Shown here piece by piece: positions 34,660-46,580 of a DNA stretch of 64,000 bases. The translations under genes were made by a program, and so were the position numbers. The notes below the pieces were generated by a model. It had not been told where the DNA came from. It did not search any database and was given only the letters and a program-made list of their open reading frames with translations. The DNA is from Isoetes taiwanensis (lineage: Eukaryota > Streptophyta > Lycopodiopsida > Isoetales > Isoetaceae), in the NCBI GenBank assembly GCA_021234155.1, contig JAJEKV010000005.1:12408787-12472786 (forward strand), written 5' to 3'. Numbering within the stretch: position 1 is the stretch's first letter; the number at the start of each line of letters is the position of its first letter.

Positions 34660-35530
34660 GTCAAGTACTAGCTGAATTTTAAGTTGATATTGGTTTGGCG
34701 CGGCCTCTATAACAAAGTAGTGCTACATAGCTATGACGAAATGACTTGCTAGTTCGCGTATACCATTCATGCCTTGCAAGCTTGTATGTTGTGATTTTTG
34801 CAATAATGTTCTATGGGTGGGGCTTAGGTGCATGTTAGTAGGCAAGGATATAGAAATTCATAAAGAAGTAATTGTTCAATTGGTTGCTTGTCGTATACAA
34901 AATTATGGCTAAGATTCTACATATATATAACTGAAGGTTGATACGCCAAATTGTAGGGGTTTGAATATGGAGGCCTTGATGTGATTTAGAACAGATAATG
35001 TAGGCCAATTTTGTCACTCATTGCTATTACTTCATTTTTGTAGTGCATTTGTTTACTAAATGCGTGATTGAAAGAGGCTAAATTAGTTGTATGTTTATTA
35101 GAGAGCCGTTGAACTAAACTTGCAAATTAATTGTTGAGTTTAGTGTTGTTCATGAGGATTAGCAAGCAAATATATTTGTACATATGTCCACATAGGTTGG
35201 AGATGCTAATATTGTTGCTTAATGAGCATTCTTTATGTAACATTTGCAAGGGTGCTTGCAACGTTCATGGAAGCATGCATAAAATTATCATGACAAAGCT
35301 TTATTGAGATGCATAGGTAAAAAATTTTGAGAGTGCATATAATTATTCAAGATTTGTGAGAACACCATTATTTGCCATTATTTTAATTTGTTTGTGGTAA
35401 TCGAGCCACATCTAGAATGGGGTAAAAAGTCGTAGTAGAAGCTATGCTTTCTTCACGCTCGGGCCTTGCATCAAGTCTTGCATTTCTAATGTCACTTCCT
35501 ATTAAAATCATTCCACAAAAGAACAAAAAT
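34660..35530. other. AT-rich, probably Helitron body; nothing else recognised
   Basis: No protein-like open frame. Position behind the Helitron 3' end is the only clue. Confidence 0.35.
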
Positions 35531-35690
35531 AGAATAGAATAGAATAGAATATGATTTTATCGTCCACGGAGACCAACTGGCCTATGGGACCCAAGTACAA
35601 AGAGAGAGCAAAGAAAGCGATACTACCGTGATTAAAAACCCCGCCGGCGGGTTTCGGGAAAAACCTTAGTAGCAATAAGGATGCCGACAT
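35530..35690 (-). mobile_element. Short retroelement 3' end with (TATTC)n tail
   Basis: On the minus strand GTCCCATAGGCCAGTTGGTC, then TCCGTGGACGATAAAATC, leads into repeated TATTC units. A related sequence with a (TTATC)n tail is at 39985-40075. Non-LTR elements often end in such variable short repeats. Confidence 0.5.
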
Positions 35691-35819
35691 ACCGCACGCT
35701 TATATACATAATCACAAGTACTGAGGTTAATGCCTGGACGTGGGGCATAACCGAGTCCGCAGATCCATTACCTCCGGAGGTACGATCCCAACAAGCCTAC
35801 GAGGCCGCGCTTTCGAGAG

Positions 35820-36235
35820 CTCATGCAAGGCCCGATGGGGCAACTAACCCAAAGCATACCGAGCCCCTGATATGCTCGTGCGGGACAGCCACGAGGGCGT
35901 GACTTTCATCCTCAATGGCGCCTGACAAAGGCATTGACGGACTCGCCCTCACGCTGCCCTCCGAATCCATCTCCCCTGCCTCAATGCGGAGGTGGTGTGC
36001 ACCCTGCGGCGAATGGAAGCAATCACCTCCCGCTGCGTTTTCATGGGTAGATGGGTGCAAGTGTGGTGTGGGCCCCTCGTGAGCATGGGATTAACTCGCC
36101 ATGCCGATAATTTGCCACCTTGACATGTGACAGGGCCTCTGCATCCCAAAGCTTGGCCATGAAGCAAGCATCCAAGTACTGCTTCAAGGCAGCGCGTTCC
36201 TTCGGTGTATGCACTGGACATAATGACTGCAATTA
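35820..36235 (-). pseudogene. Coding-like minus-strand fragment, unrecognised
   Basis: From 36232 down the minus strand reads CPVHTPKERAALKQYLDACF, then MAKLWDAEALSHVKVANYRH. After frame breaks it reads GGDCFHSPQGAHHLRIEAGE. Composition is protein-like and GC-richer than its surroundings, with no intron signals seen. I know no family for it. It lies on the same strand as the Helitron 3' end and might be captured cargo. Confidence 0.35.
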
Positions 36236-36875
36236 CGAATTCTTGATTAAAATTAAATTAACAGTGGTTCATGTGATTTGGCGCCTAGTTGCAAAAACAT
36301 CAAGAAATGAAATTTACCATAAAGCAGAAGGCATACACCACTCCTGGTCCCACATAAGTGAGGCAGCATTGTTTTAATTGAACAACTCAAGCGCATCTTT
36401 GTGTCCTAAACTAAATGTAAATAGCCAGAAATAATTGCCATGAAAAAGAGTTCCTGAGACATCATATCTCACTATGACATTTGCGGGAATAAGTCAAATG
36501 CTTCATTCGGCAACCATCGCTGATATCACCTGAAATTAAAGCAGTCCATGGGAACCTCATATTATATGACATGCAAGAACATCTTGCTCAAAGTTGGAAG
36601 AGATCATTTTGAAGAGGAAGCCAGATAAGGCATAAATTAATGCTGCGATAAATTAAGTCTTTTTAAATTTTGTGAAATGATTAATGATTTTTTATTAAAC
36701 AGAAAAACCTCTATGAAAAAAGGCATAACATAAGTTAGAAAACATACCTCTTTCAATTTCTATATGATTGATAACAATTGGCACTGCATGTTTTTCACGC
36801 TATGGCACTTTTCTTCAGGCTTGCCAGATAAAAAAGCCCTTTCCACCACATTTGGATCAACATTTTCTTGCTCTT

Positions 36876-37490
36876 TCAGAAATATTGTCTCATCCTCCTC
36901 CATTGACTCACACCTATGTCTAGTTGCAGTTCCACCATGTAGAGGATTGACAGCCCTTTCATGACTTGCTTTGCACATGCTTTCTTCAAATTCAACATTC
37001 TGTTGACTTTAAAGAAGATTGGCCCTGCCTCATCATATTCCTGGTCTGAAAAGACAGAATGGTCCCCTTTACATATAGACACGATGGAAACCCGAGATAA
37101 TTTGTGTTCATTGCAACCGCTAGGTTCAAGGGAAAGAAATGAAGACACGCGACCATTTTGAGCCTTGCAAACTAAGTCATCCTTCTGAGCTGGAAACTCT
37201 ATTTCAGGTAAAGGTGAAGGTGGTTCAGAAATCCTCGATGCTGGAGAAATTAAATTTCCCAATGGACTTTCAGGATAAAGCTGATAAGATCTCCGCATAT
37301 CATTCTTTGAAATGTAGTCCGGAGATGCAAATGGAGAAGCAGAATATGGGCCAGTTTGTTCTGATTTGGCATTAAGAGAAAAAGCAAGCAACTGTACAAA
37401 AGGAACATCAGGTGAGGATGGAGTTGTCAAATGAGCAAGCTCAGGGGGCGGAGTAAATGGAGCAGTTGATGGCGAGGATTGCAATATAGA
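36876..37490 (-). pseudogene. Hydroxyproline-rich glycoprotein family segment (At5g52430-like), inserted in PPR sequence
   Basis: The minus-strand frame contains SPSTAPFTPPPELAHLTTPS, then SPDVPFVQLLAF and SYQLYPESPLGNLISPASRI. This matches the conserved middle of a plant family annotated as hydroxyproline-rich glycoprotein-like (TPPPE..HLTTPSSPxVPFAQLL, YQLYPGSPxGxLISPGS). The usual N-terminal CWxxFG region is absent and the C-terminal third ends early. At its end the frame becomes LKKACAKQVMKGLSILYMVE, which looks like a PPR helix pair rather than this family. Its start abuts the PPR frame at 37490-37560. It is therefore an inserted or shuffled exon, not a whole gene. Confidence 0.6.
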
Positions 37491-38690
37491 TATACCTGTC
37501 TGGCTCAATATTCAAGTGGCGCAGTTTTTGGCACAGCCGTAGGGCTGTCTGACTTTGACCCTTAACACTAGAGTTGTCTCAGGGACCTGTTTGAATTCAT
37601 CAACCCGTATGGGTCCCTCAATCCCTTCTCCATATTAGGGACTAGTTCTTCATGATACTTATGAGATTTTAAATTTGAACACCTGAATTGTAAGATTAAC
37701 TCGAAGTTGTACCACCATATTCAATGACAAAATAAAATTCTGCACAAGTTTGGCACAAATCGCACCTTGAAATACACTCAATTCAATAGTTTCGATGATA
37801 TGATATAATCTCATGACACTCAACATGGAATACAAAGCTTAAGATAACATTAATTTTCTATGAACGTAGCCTACAAATGCATTTTATGTGATTTTATAAA
37901 AATTTGATATATCAATGAGCAAATCATAATTTCAATCCTTGAGAGACCCAGTCGGGTCCCTAAGGAATTTATGAAAAACAGACATCCAGGAACCATTTCA
38001 TATCCATGATATTTGAAATAGAATAAGAATATGAAGGTACTATTATTTTTCAATGGAAATAGATACTAAGTACTACACGTCTTGCTAAATGGATTTCTTT
38101 TTTTTCAAAAAGTGGAGTAGTACTATGAATTTTCAAAATTTTGACCCTCGGGGGACCTAACTGGGTCCATAAAGAACTTCTGAACTTCAAACTTTAAGGA
38201 ATTATTTCTCAAAAATTCTACCATAGTTTTTTCTAATTCTTCTTGTGATAGATTTCTCATATCATGAATTACAAGATGGAAGAATTAGAATTCCTAGGAA
38301 AAATCATATTTGCAAAATAATATAAGAAATGTTAAAGACTTTGAAAATAAACTTGACTCCTTTGCATTCAGCTCCACATTATATTTGGTAATAGAAGCTT
38401 TCTATATTTTACATAAATTTTTCCTTATATGTACACTCATGGAGGACAATATATTGTGAGTATGTGGACAAATTCTTTATCTCGGAGCTATAATAGAATT
38501 TCAAAAAAAGTGTACGAATGAACCCATTTGGGTTCATCGAGGGACAACTCTAGTGTTAACATTAGCAGCTGCGACAACTGCCCATGTATGTGCACTTGGT
38601 GCTGCAAACAGATTTCCATGGCAAGCAAAAATTCGCATCAGGTGGTCATCCAAAGCACAATAGAGTCTAATTCAGTATAATTGAGAAGGA
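37440..38690 (-). pseudogene. PPR gene fragment split by a TTAA-flanked element
   Basis: From about 38665 the minus strand reads DHLMRIFACHGNLF, then AHTWAVVAAANV up to the element at 37562-38559. After removing the element and one TTAA, the same frame continues KGQSQTALRLCQKLRHLNIE, then PDRYIYIAIL. The spacing of ALRLxQxL, IEPD and the preceding HTW..V..A fits PLS-type pentatricopeptide repeats, which bind organellar RNA. More PPR-like sequence (LKKACAKQVMKG) appears beyond the glycoprotein-like segment near 36990. Only one to two repeats survive. Confidence 0.55.
37562..38559. mobile_element. 1-kb piggyBac-like non-autonomous element (TTAA target)
   Basis: Left end TTAACACTAGAGTTGTC and right end GACAACTCTAGTGTTAA are perfect 17-bp inverted repeats including the TTAA. 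The host PPR frame is restored when one TTAA is kept. The interior is AT-rich with no transposase. It has four copies of a palindromic word around ACCC..TTGGGT / GGGTCCCT (near 37612, 37946, 38157 and 38521). Confidence 0.65.
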
Positions 38691-38699
38691 ACTGCACTC

Positions 38700-39341
38700 A
38701 TCTAACATAATCAATGCCCTTTTGTATCTTGGAGAAGATTGTATGCCTCATTTATAGATATGAGTATGCTTTTGTTCTCAAAGTCTGAAAGATGGCTTCC
38801 TGATGCAAAACTATGAAGCAAGAACTATACACAGCAGAGCTAACACTAGAAGCTCTGATTTGTAAAGAAGTCGGAGTTGAACTGAATGGGGGGCAGAGGA
38901 ATGCAATAGCAGGCTTCGCTTGCATCACAAAAAACAATTTACGCCCTTGACTGCAGTTAACATACTGCTCTCTTAAGTCTTAACTAATTTCCTATTGTTA
39001 TAATGATTATCTTTCAACAGTAATAATGTTGTATCTTACCAAACAAATGTGCCTCCAGCAGCTTGTAACGGTTAGTTAAATGGTCATCTTCTAGACAGGT
39101 TGTCTGAAAAGTTTTCTATTACAACAAATTACCCAGAATGTAAGTCCCGAAATAAATAAACAGTAATGTTCACAATGAATGCATTTACCCTCAAAAGAAA
39201 AGAATCACTTTTGCATGTAATAAATGAGAAATAGTTCTCACCTTACATGCTACATGTGTTCCTTTTTTGTTGTGATGGTCCCAATAGGACACATGGTTGC
39301 CTCTCCACCCTTCAAGACTTTTAAATCTGTAGCCTGTAAAA
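38700..39341. other. No gene recognised
   Basis: AT-rich; short open frames without familiar motifs. Confidence 0.4.
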
Positions 39342-40330
39342 AGAAAACATATCCTATTAAGGATGCCATAGGTGTCACCGCTAACAATATATCAGAGACA
39401 TATTAGAATATTATTCAATCCCCAAAGGAAAACATACAAACATGCACTCCATAAGCAAGAAAGTTTGATATTCATACCTTCTAGATGTAAGAAAGGAGAA
39501 GGGAGTTACAATCCCCATGTGTTCCACCAAATGAAACCGCAACTCTTATTTCCAAGTGCAAGTATACTATCCAATCCCCAAAAGGAAAACATGCACAATA
39601 AAATCTTCATAAGCATAAGCAGGAAAGGAAGTTTGATATTCATATCTGTAGCTCTTTAGAATGTGAAGTACCTTAATAGCAAATCAGCGTTCTTGGGGAT
39701 TGCAATACCAGATTGCAGAGACTGCAACATATTCCACATGCATGTCATAAACAACAATGTTATATATTTCATGTATACTATATTATTGAGTATCAGGGGT
39801 CGCTGATATAGGTGCCAGCACTGTAAGCATTGCTCAGGACAAATGGGTTGTTTGACAATTACTGGCAGATCTAAGGTTTTATGAAATTTGCAAATAGATG
39901 CAGCAAAAACATATCCTATTAAGAGTGTCATCAATGTCATCGCTAACAATATATCAAAGAGATATTAGAAAAGTATTCAATCCCCAAAAGATAAGATAAG
40001 ATAAGATAAATTTTTACGTCCACGGAAACCCAACGGATTATGGGACGGCACATGCAAGGGCAACAGCCCATCTAAAACATGCAAACATGCACTCCATAAG
40101 CAAGAAACAAAGTTTGATATTCATACCTTATAGATGTAAAAAAGGAGAAGAGATTTACAATCGCCATGTTCCACCAAAAGAATTGCAACTCTTGTTTCCA
40201 AATACAAATATGGTATTCAATCCCCAAAAGGAAAACATCCACAATAGAATCTTCATAAGCGGGAAAGGAAGTTTGATATTCATACCTTACAGATATAGCA
40301 AAGGAGAATAGGTTTGCAATCCCCATGCCA
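39342..40330. repeat. Diverged tandem duplication of about 0.56-kb units
   Basis: AAAACATATCCTATTAAG, then CGCTAACAATATATCA, CAATCCCCAAAAGGAAAACA and AAGTTTGATATTCATACC occur in the same order at 39342-39660 and at 39903-40330, with part of the unit also repeated inside each copy. Confidence 0.7.
39983..40075 (-). mobile_element. Short retroelement 3' end with (TTATC)n tail inside the second unit
   Basis: Compared with the first unit, the second has about 90 extra bases between CAATCCCCAAAAG and ACATGCAAACATGC. On the minus strand they hold GTCCCATAATCCGTTGGG, TCCGTGGACGTAAAAATT and repeated TTATC. The sequence is related to 35530-35690. Confidence 0.6.
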
Positions 40331-40959
40331 TTCTGGTCATCTAGTTTAAGGATATATCTAAGCTTCTCCAGCACATTGTTCTTAGCAAACATATGATAGT
40401 GTCATCTGGAAATGCCTTGCAGTTGTCTAGTTAAGCCTTTCTGATTGCAACCAAATTATGCTCTTCTGGAAACCCATAATCCTTGGACAAAACTGTGTTA
40501 TTCGCTACTCTTCGAAAATGAAGGACATGAGACCTCTGCAGAGGCAATCATATATGAACAAAGAAGAAATAACCAGGCAAAAAATGGCAAACAAAGCAAT
40601 CGCAACAGACTGCACTTCAGTTAAAAGAATACTTGACCTGTATTTCCTTCTAGCAGTTATCGGATCCATTTTGGCTCCTAGAGCTATGTTCTGGAAAATC
40701 CAAAGCAAACCAAAAGCTAGAGTTATTCAAACTCCCAAATCAGCAGATGACCAGAAGTGATTTACAAAATGAATTTATCAATCCACAGATCAATAAACCC
40801 ACCGAATTGATACACTGCATGCATCTAGCCTTGATTCATTTGCTAAGAATCATTATGCAACAATTTCTGCAGTGTCTGTTGCAACAAAAAATACAATTTC
40901 ACATGCCCATCAGCAAGAATCGCACCTGCTTTGGAAACCTAAAGAAGACCTATCCATTT

Positions 40960-41105
40960 TGGAAGCGATAATATTGCTTGCCGGTGCATAGAAGATGCAC
41001 AGAAAGAGGCAAAAATTTGTGGCAAATTCATTTCGGAATGGGATAATATTACTTGCCGGTGCATATAAGATGCACAGAAAGGGGCAAAAATTCGTGGCAA
41101 TGCAT
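40960..41105 (+). repeat. 75-bp tandem duplication
   Basis: GATAATATTGCTTGCCGGTG and GATAATATTACTTGCCGGTG start two copies about 75 bases apart; both continue with GATGCACAGAAAG.GGCAAAAATT. Confidence 0.8.
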
Positions 41106-43331
41106 GCCCGCATGGAAAGGGGAAAAAGGGACCACAGCTTGAAATCATATTAAAAAATGTGAGCGATTTTTGGAAGCACCGGAATATTTTCCGGTGACCA
41201 AAATGCCAATAATCATAGGAAATTAGGCTAAAAGAAAAACCAAAAACTTTTCTCACCAAACCTGAAAAACCAAATTTAAACAAAAGATAGGCAAGATGCT
41301 TTTAGAATATTCATAGTTGATACCTCCTTCTAAAACGGACATGTTTTTCCTCTGATCCAGATTGGAAGAAGACCAAGGAAAATATGGCCAGATCCGGGGA
41401 AATTGGGCTAGCAGATCCAAGCAGAGACAACCATTTAGAGGCATTCCACGCCAACCAAGGATCAGAAATTCCCATTCATTTGCAAGAGTATAACCTTCAG
41501 AATAGTATAGATTTAGGAGCAGATTTGCCTGAGAAACTGCTCGGGAGCTCAAAACCATAGCTCGGAATCCGTTCATTTCCATTCGCTGCCTCCACCAGTT
41601 CATGGATTCATGCCGTTCGACCCTGGCAAATCTATGGGCAGTAAGGAAGCATTAATTGCATCAAAACCTGCACTGTTCGACGGAATTATGATCCATATCG
41701 TTTTCTGCCATAACCACAACCTTCGGATTCAGCCCACGAAGCCCATTCAGAAGCCTGTCAATTCTGGCCTCGGTGTTCCTGATAAAACAATGGAATTGGG
41801 ATGTTCCTGATAAAATAATGGGTTTACAATGATCACTTCGTTTTCCTATTCCTTCCTTCCTTCCTTCCTTCCTATCGATCCAGCATTCTGACACTGAATA
41901 ATTTCAATTCAATCACTAGGGGGGATATATTTGAACAGAACTTGCAGAGTTTTGGCATAATCAGAAAGCTTGGCCCCTTTCTTCCAAATCCTTTTTCGAA
42001 GACCCAATTGCTGTCATTCTTACTTCCGGCAGTCCCCCTGGTCTCAGAGATAGTGTTTGCAAAAAATTCGATCATTGGGCTCCATACCAGACCTGAAAAT
42101 CTATCACATGAATAAATTTATCCCTTTCGATCGCATCCAAAATGATCTGATTCATCATCAGGTGGGCGAATTTTCCAATCATAATTGATTCGTAGAACAC
42201 AGAGAATATTTCCAGGAGATCCGTGTGCATCAACTTATCCACATTCTGGAGCCGATTTGCGACTAGGACTTTGAAAGGGCCGTGTTTTTTTTTTTTAGCA
42301 CACCAGCCCTACCGGGCCTACAGCCTTTCTTCAAATTCTAGCCTATCCACGTGCCATTTCCATGTCATCAAAATCTGATGTGGCTTATTTTACACCACCC
42401 GATCTCTAGTTTTACAAATCTAGGGCCAGCAAAATTAGAAATTCGCTAAAAATTGACTGGAGATGGAGAAGGCCACCGGATAACTTCCTCTGCGTCGAAC
42501 TTGTGTTTCTTGCTTTTCTGTCCACTTACTTTCGGTCCTTTTTTTTTTTTTATCTTCTCTGATGGATTGCTTTCTTTCTTTTCCCGATTCACCCTTGGAT
42601 CCAGTACACCTTTGAATCGATCCGGAGGCGAGCTAGGGTTTTCTCAAGATCTGAACAGTTCTGAATCCATATGCTAGCGCCTAGATCTTACCCAAATACA
42701 CCAAATATGCTTAGATGTTTTGCCAAGATTATGCTCTGTCAATAGCGATCTTCTCTTTAGCAAATAGGCGCTCCTTATCCATTGCCGATTTCGTATGGAA
42801 ACAAAGCATAAATGCTCCTTCTTAGTCATTTTTTTTTCCAAAATAGAGAGCAGAGGAGACATTTTCATGATCTGATATATCATGAGCTAGGCACCAATTT
42901 GGCGAATTTGATTCATGGTTTCACATGGAGTATTTTACCAGGACTAGCGATCTATATTAGATAAACCTGTAGGTGTTATATCCATGGGTATTACCATGGT
43001 AACTGGTGAGTTTCCAAGGCCCCAGGTTGGGTCAGATTGCTGATATAATCGAAGCTTTTTTATTCTTTCTTCTGGCCGCTGTACTACTATAGAAAATGCA
43101 TAGATGAGCCTGTGCAAAGGAGTATAAAGGAGTTGTGACTAGGTCATTTGCTGCAAAGATCAGCTTCTCATGATCTCTTCCTTTTGAGTTTGTATGAGTT
43201 TTGGTGCAGGTGGTCGTGCAAATCTAGCAAGCAGGGAAGCTGGCAAAGCGTGCAGATCAGTATGAACATTTTCTGGATAAGGCAAAATTGTCATATTTTG
43301 CGTATTCATTATGCAGGATGATGTGTAGAAT
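41106..43331. other. No gene recognised
   Basis: A 116-codon minus-strand frame (41253-41603) is hydrophobic with many Trp and Tyr and matches nothing I know. A CCTT microsatellite occurs near 41855. The T- and C-rich block at 42470-42620 looks like a 5' UTR or promoter, but no coding exon follows convincingly. Confidence 0.4.
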
Positions 43332-43440
43332 CTAAAGTGCGATATTATATCGGTCTCAATCATTCAACATGCAGTTGGTGCTAAAACTAAAGTCTGATAT
43401 TATATGAGTCTCAATTATTCAGCATGCCGTTGGTGCTACA
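43332..43440 (+). repeat. Imperfect 60-bp tandem duplication
   Basis: CTAAAGTGCGATATTATATC and CTAAAGTCTGATATTATATG begin two copies; both continue TCTCAAT.ATTCA.CATGC.GTTGGTGCTA. Confidence 0.8.
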
Positions 43441-46190
43441 AGTCTATCAATGCTATATGCTTTCCTTTTGCAGATGCTCTGTGCAATACTTTCATAGGTT
43501 ACAAATTTTATTTTGTCCTTAACTTTTGCAGGCTTGCAGCACTGGATTAGTCGGGAACAAGAATATGATAAGCCAACATTTCCAAGGTAAAATCGTTACC
43601 CTTTATATTGGTCTTATTAGGGTAAAAAGTTAATTGATGCTCTTGCTTTGTATAACTTTTAGATTGATGGGTTTTGCCGCCATACACTGTCGAAAACTTT
43701 TCACAGCAAATCAGATAAAGGAGGCAATTTCTTTTTTAAACCGATTGATAACCACATAACGTGAGCAATGCACAACATTATTGTATTACTCTCTGCAGTT
43801 TGATTTTATGATGCAAACAGTTCCAAGCCAAATAGCATGGAGGGTCAAGAGAGAAACTAAATGGCAATGATTATGCAGAGCAATTTAATAGCGTACGGTG
43901 GGCAGTTGACGGACAATGCCAATTATCAAATTATCAAGGAAACTATAGGGCCAGATTTTACAACATCAGAAGGTAGTATCAGAAGTCAAGCGGTGATCTG
44001 CAGTACGCTGCTATAGCATCTCAAACATGTCAAACAGGTCCATCTACAACACCATATCATGTTATATGCGAGACTTCACATGCTTGCCCATGTTCTGTAA
44101 TGCAGGTCTTTATAACAATGCCATTGATGAATGCTAGATAAATGAGAGAGATGCACCATGTTATGCGTTTCATGATATTAGCCACTGCATGATGCCAAAC
44201 AGAGAATTCATGAGTTATTTTTCGAATAGAGAATGCTTTATCACAGCAGAGGAAGCTTCCCAATGCAAGTAATTTAGAAGAGGTGCAAGGTACTTTTCTC
44301 TTAGCGTATCTATACTAATTACATTCTGATTTAGTTTACTGCATTTTTAGGAATGCCAATTTCATACAAGACCGCGCATAGATATGGTAATGAAAGGGAA
44401 CCTACAGACATGCCATTTCCTTCTCCATTTGACCATGTAGAGTGTTATAATGATTCTGTTTGTGACATTAATCATGGATCATGCATCTATTTTTTGCCAA
44501 GAGAACAGAAGACAAAGATACAATGAAATGAATATATTTGGTTGGTCATCCTCACGGCTGAACATCAGCAACAAATTATCATGCATCATCATCAAGGGCT
44601 TCATAGACTTTATATAAGTTACCTTTATTTAAACATTCATTAAGCGAGGTTTCTGTCATGCTGGGACTAGAAGTAGAATTGAACAAAGATATGATGTTTG
44701 AGTCTTCTATCTCTCACCAAGAAGCCATACTACAAAGTGAGGCCGTAAGTAACAAGCATTAGTCCTACCGTAATTGGTCTACCCCAGGTTAGTCATTGCT
44801 TGTGTATTCAAACATAGTAGTGCGTTACGTTATTTACGCAAGTCAGTCTAGTTTGTACAGGCATTTGCTACTTGTTATCCAAGCTTGTTCCATTCCTAGC
44901 TGTTCCATCAAAGTTCCATTTCTCAACCAATCAAAGATCTTAAAGCCATTTTGGTGGTCTACGTTTTTATTTTACTATGAAGGCATAGAGTAAGATTATT
45001 GTCATCTCTTTAGCCTTTGCATGAGAACCAGAGAGACCAGTCAGTGGCTATTTTCTACCAATAAATTTTGTTCTTGCGTTTTTATGGTCTAACTCTAGTC
45101 ATTTACTTTTGTGGTTACAGTCCTTGTGCCTTCATATGCAAACTTATTCAGAATCAGGAGAAGTTCATTTAGTGGCATCTTCTACAACGCCCAAAAGGAT
45201 TGTTACAACGTTGTGTAGATGCAATTGAAGACATGATAAAAGCATCAACTGAGCTGTCTGTCAATCTCTAATCTTTCCGTAACAAGTAACAGAGACAATA
45301 ACCAGAGACAATAACCAGGATCTCACCCCACACTTGCCAATTCTTGCTTGTGCAACCTCAACCAGAATTGTGAAAAACGTTGTGAAGGCATAAGACAACA
45401 CTAAGGCACATCAAATTAAGCAATTTCTAATGTTAATACTAGTACTTGTATAAGTTTTGGAAAACATAATAGCACACCATGTGATGGCACTTAACGTCAC
45501 TTTAGTTCACTTGAAACACCATTGTAATTTTTCCTATTGGAATTTTGCCTAAGCCAATAAGAAGAGAAGTCCAACAGCCACAACCTAAGTAAACTTGCCA
45601 AGAGCTTACCTTGTGTTTGCAAAAAAAACATTGATTGTATGTATTCGTCCTGAGAGAGAGACTAATTATTATTACTTATATAACCATCATATCTTGAAGG
45701 TATTTAAGGTATGAACATTCATTTTTCTTCCTCACACTCCAGCTTGTTGGTTCAGTGAGGAACTTCAAGTTTGTAGGAGTATTTTGTTTCCCGTTTGATG
45801 TCATTTTATTTTTGAAAACATTGGATGCTGCTTTTGCAATACTTAAAGTGCATATATTACATTCTAGTGTCAGCATTTTAAGGCAATTAGAAATGCAGAT
45901 GTGGAAATATTAGCCTCCCATTTTAGACCAGCCTTTGCTGGCTTGAGTTGACAATCTGGTTGGCTCGAGTATTCTAGAAATCTAGATTTGCTCTATAATT
46001 AGAAATCAAGTATTTTAGAGATCTTGATTGCAGAAGGATCTAAGGTATCTGACCATATATTTTCCTCAAGTAATTGTGGCAATTCATTTAACATCTTGAA
46101 ACCACCTCCTTTGGCCTTTATAAGATGCAGGCCATCACACGGTCTCATAAGACAATTTTTGTTATCATCTCTAGACATGTTACAATTTTG
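43441..46190. other. Gene-poor stretch with a few exon-like islands
   Basis: 43532-43588 lies between a TTTTGCAG acceptor and a GTAAAA donor and reads LQHWISREQEYDKPTF. 44352-44526 follows TTTTTAG and reads GMPISYKTAHRYGNEREP to a stop. They could be exons of one plus-strand gene. I do not recognise the protein, and the rest of the stretch gives no support. Confidence 0.3.
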
Positions 46191-46199
46191 TTGCTCCTT

Positions 46200-46580
46200 T
46201 AACATAACTATCATCCTAGGGATATGTCTAGATAAAACCGTGTTTGTTCCTCTTATTGATGCATGCACATTATTGTCGAGCCTACCTCAGGGAAATATGA
46301 CACACGTCCATGTCAGTAGATTATCGAGTTCAGATCAAGCTTCTGTGCTTGTAAACATGTATAACAATCAATTGCAGGTGTTCAAAAGCATTTATGAGCA
46401 TGATATTAATTGAAAGAGTGCCAAAATAACAGCATATAGCGAAAATGTTGAAGTCAAAATAGCCTTTCGTTTTGGTTGCTTGCACTTATACTTATGCACT
46501 GGAAGCTGAGTTTCACTTGGATGCATTCCTTCGTCGTAGCCTCCTTGACATGTATGCCAAAGGGAAAAGATTAACCATCA
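46200..46580 (+). pseudogene. Decayed PPR gene fragment
   Basis: One frame reads VFVPLIDACTLLSSLPQGNM, then DQASVLVNMYNNQLQVF. After a stop and a frame change it reads LVACTYTYAL and later LRRSLLDMYAKGKR. Paired FVxLIxAC...LxxGxxxH and SLLDMYAKxG motifs are the hallmark of PLS-type pentatricopeptide proteins. At least two stops and one shift lie within 380 bases, so it is dead. It is separate from, and opposite in strand to, the PPR piece at 37440-38690. Confidence 0.65.

Noticed and set aside
45999-46268. Minus-strand ORF with KEQQNCNMSRDDN
   Set aside because: No family; the plus strand carries PPR motifs that overlap its end.
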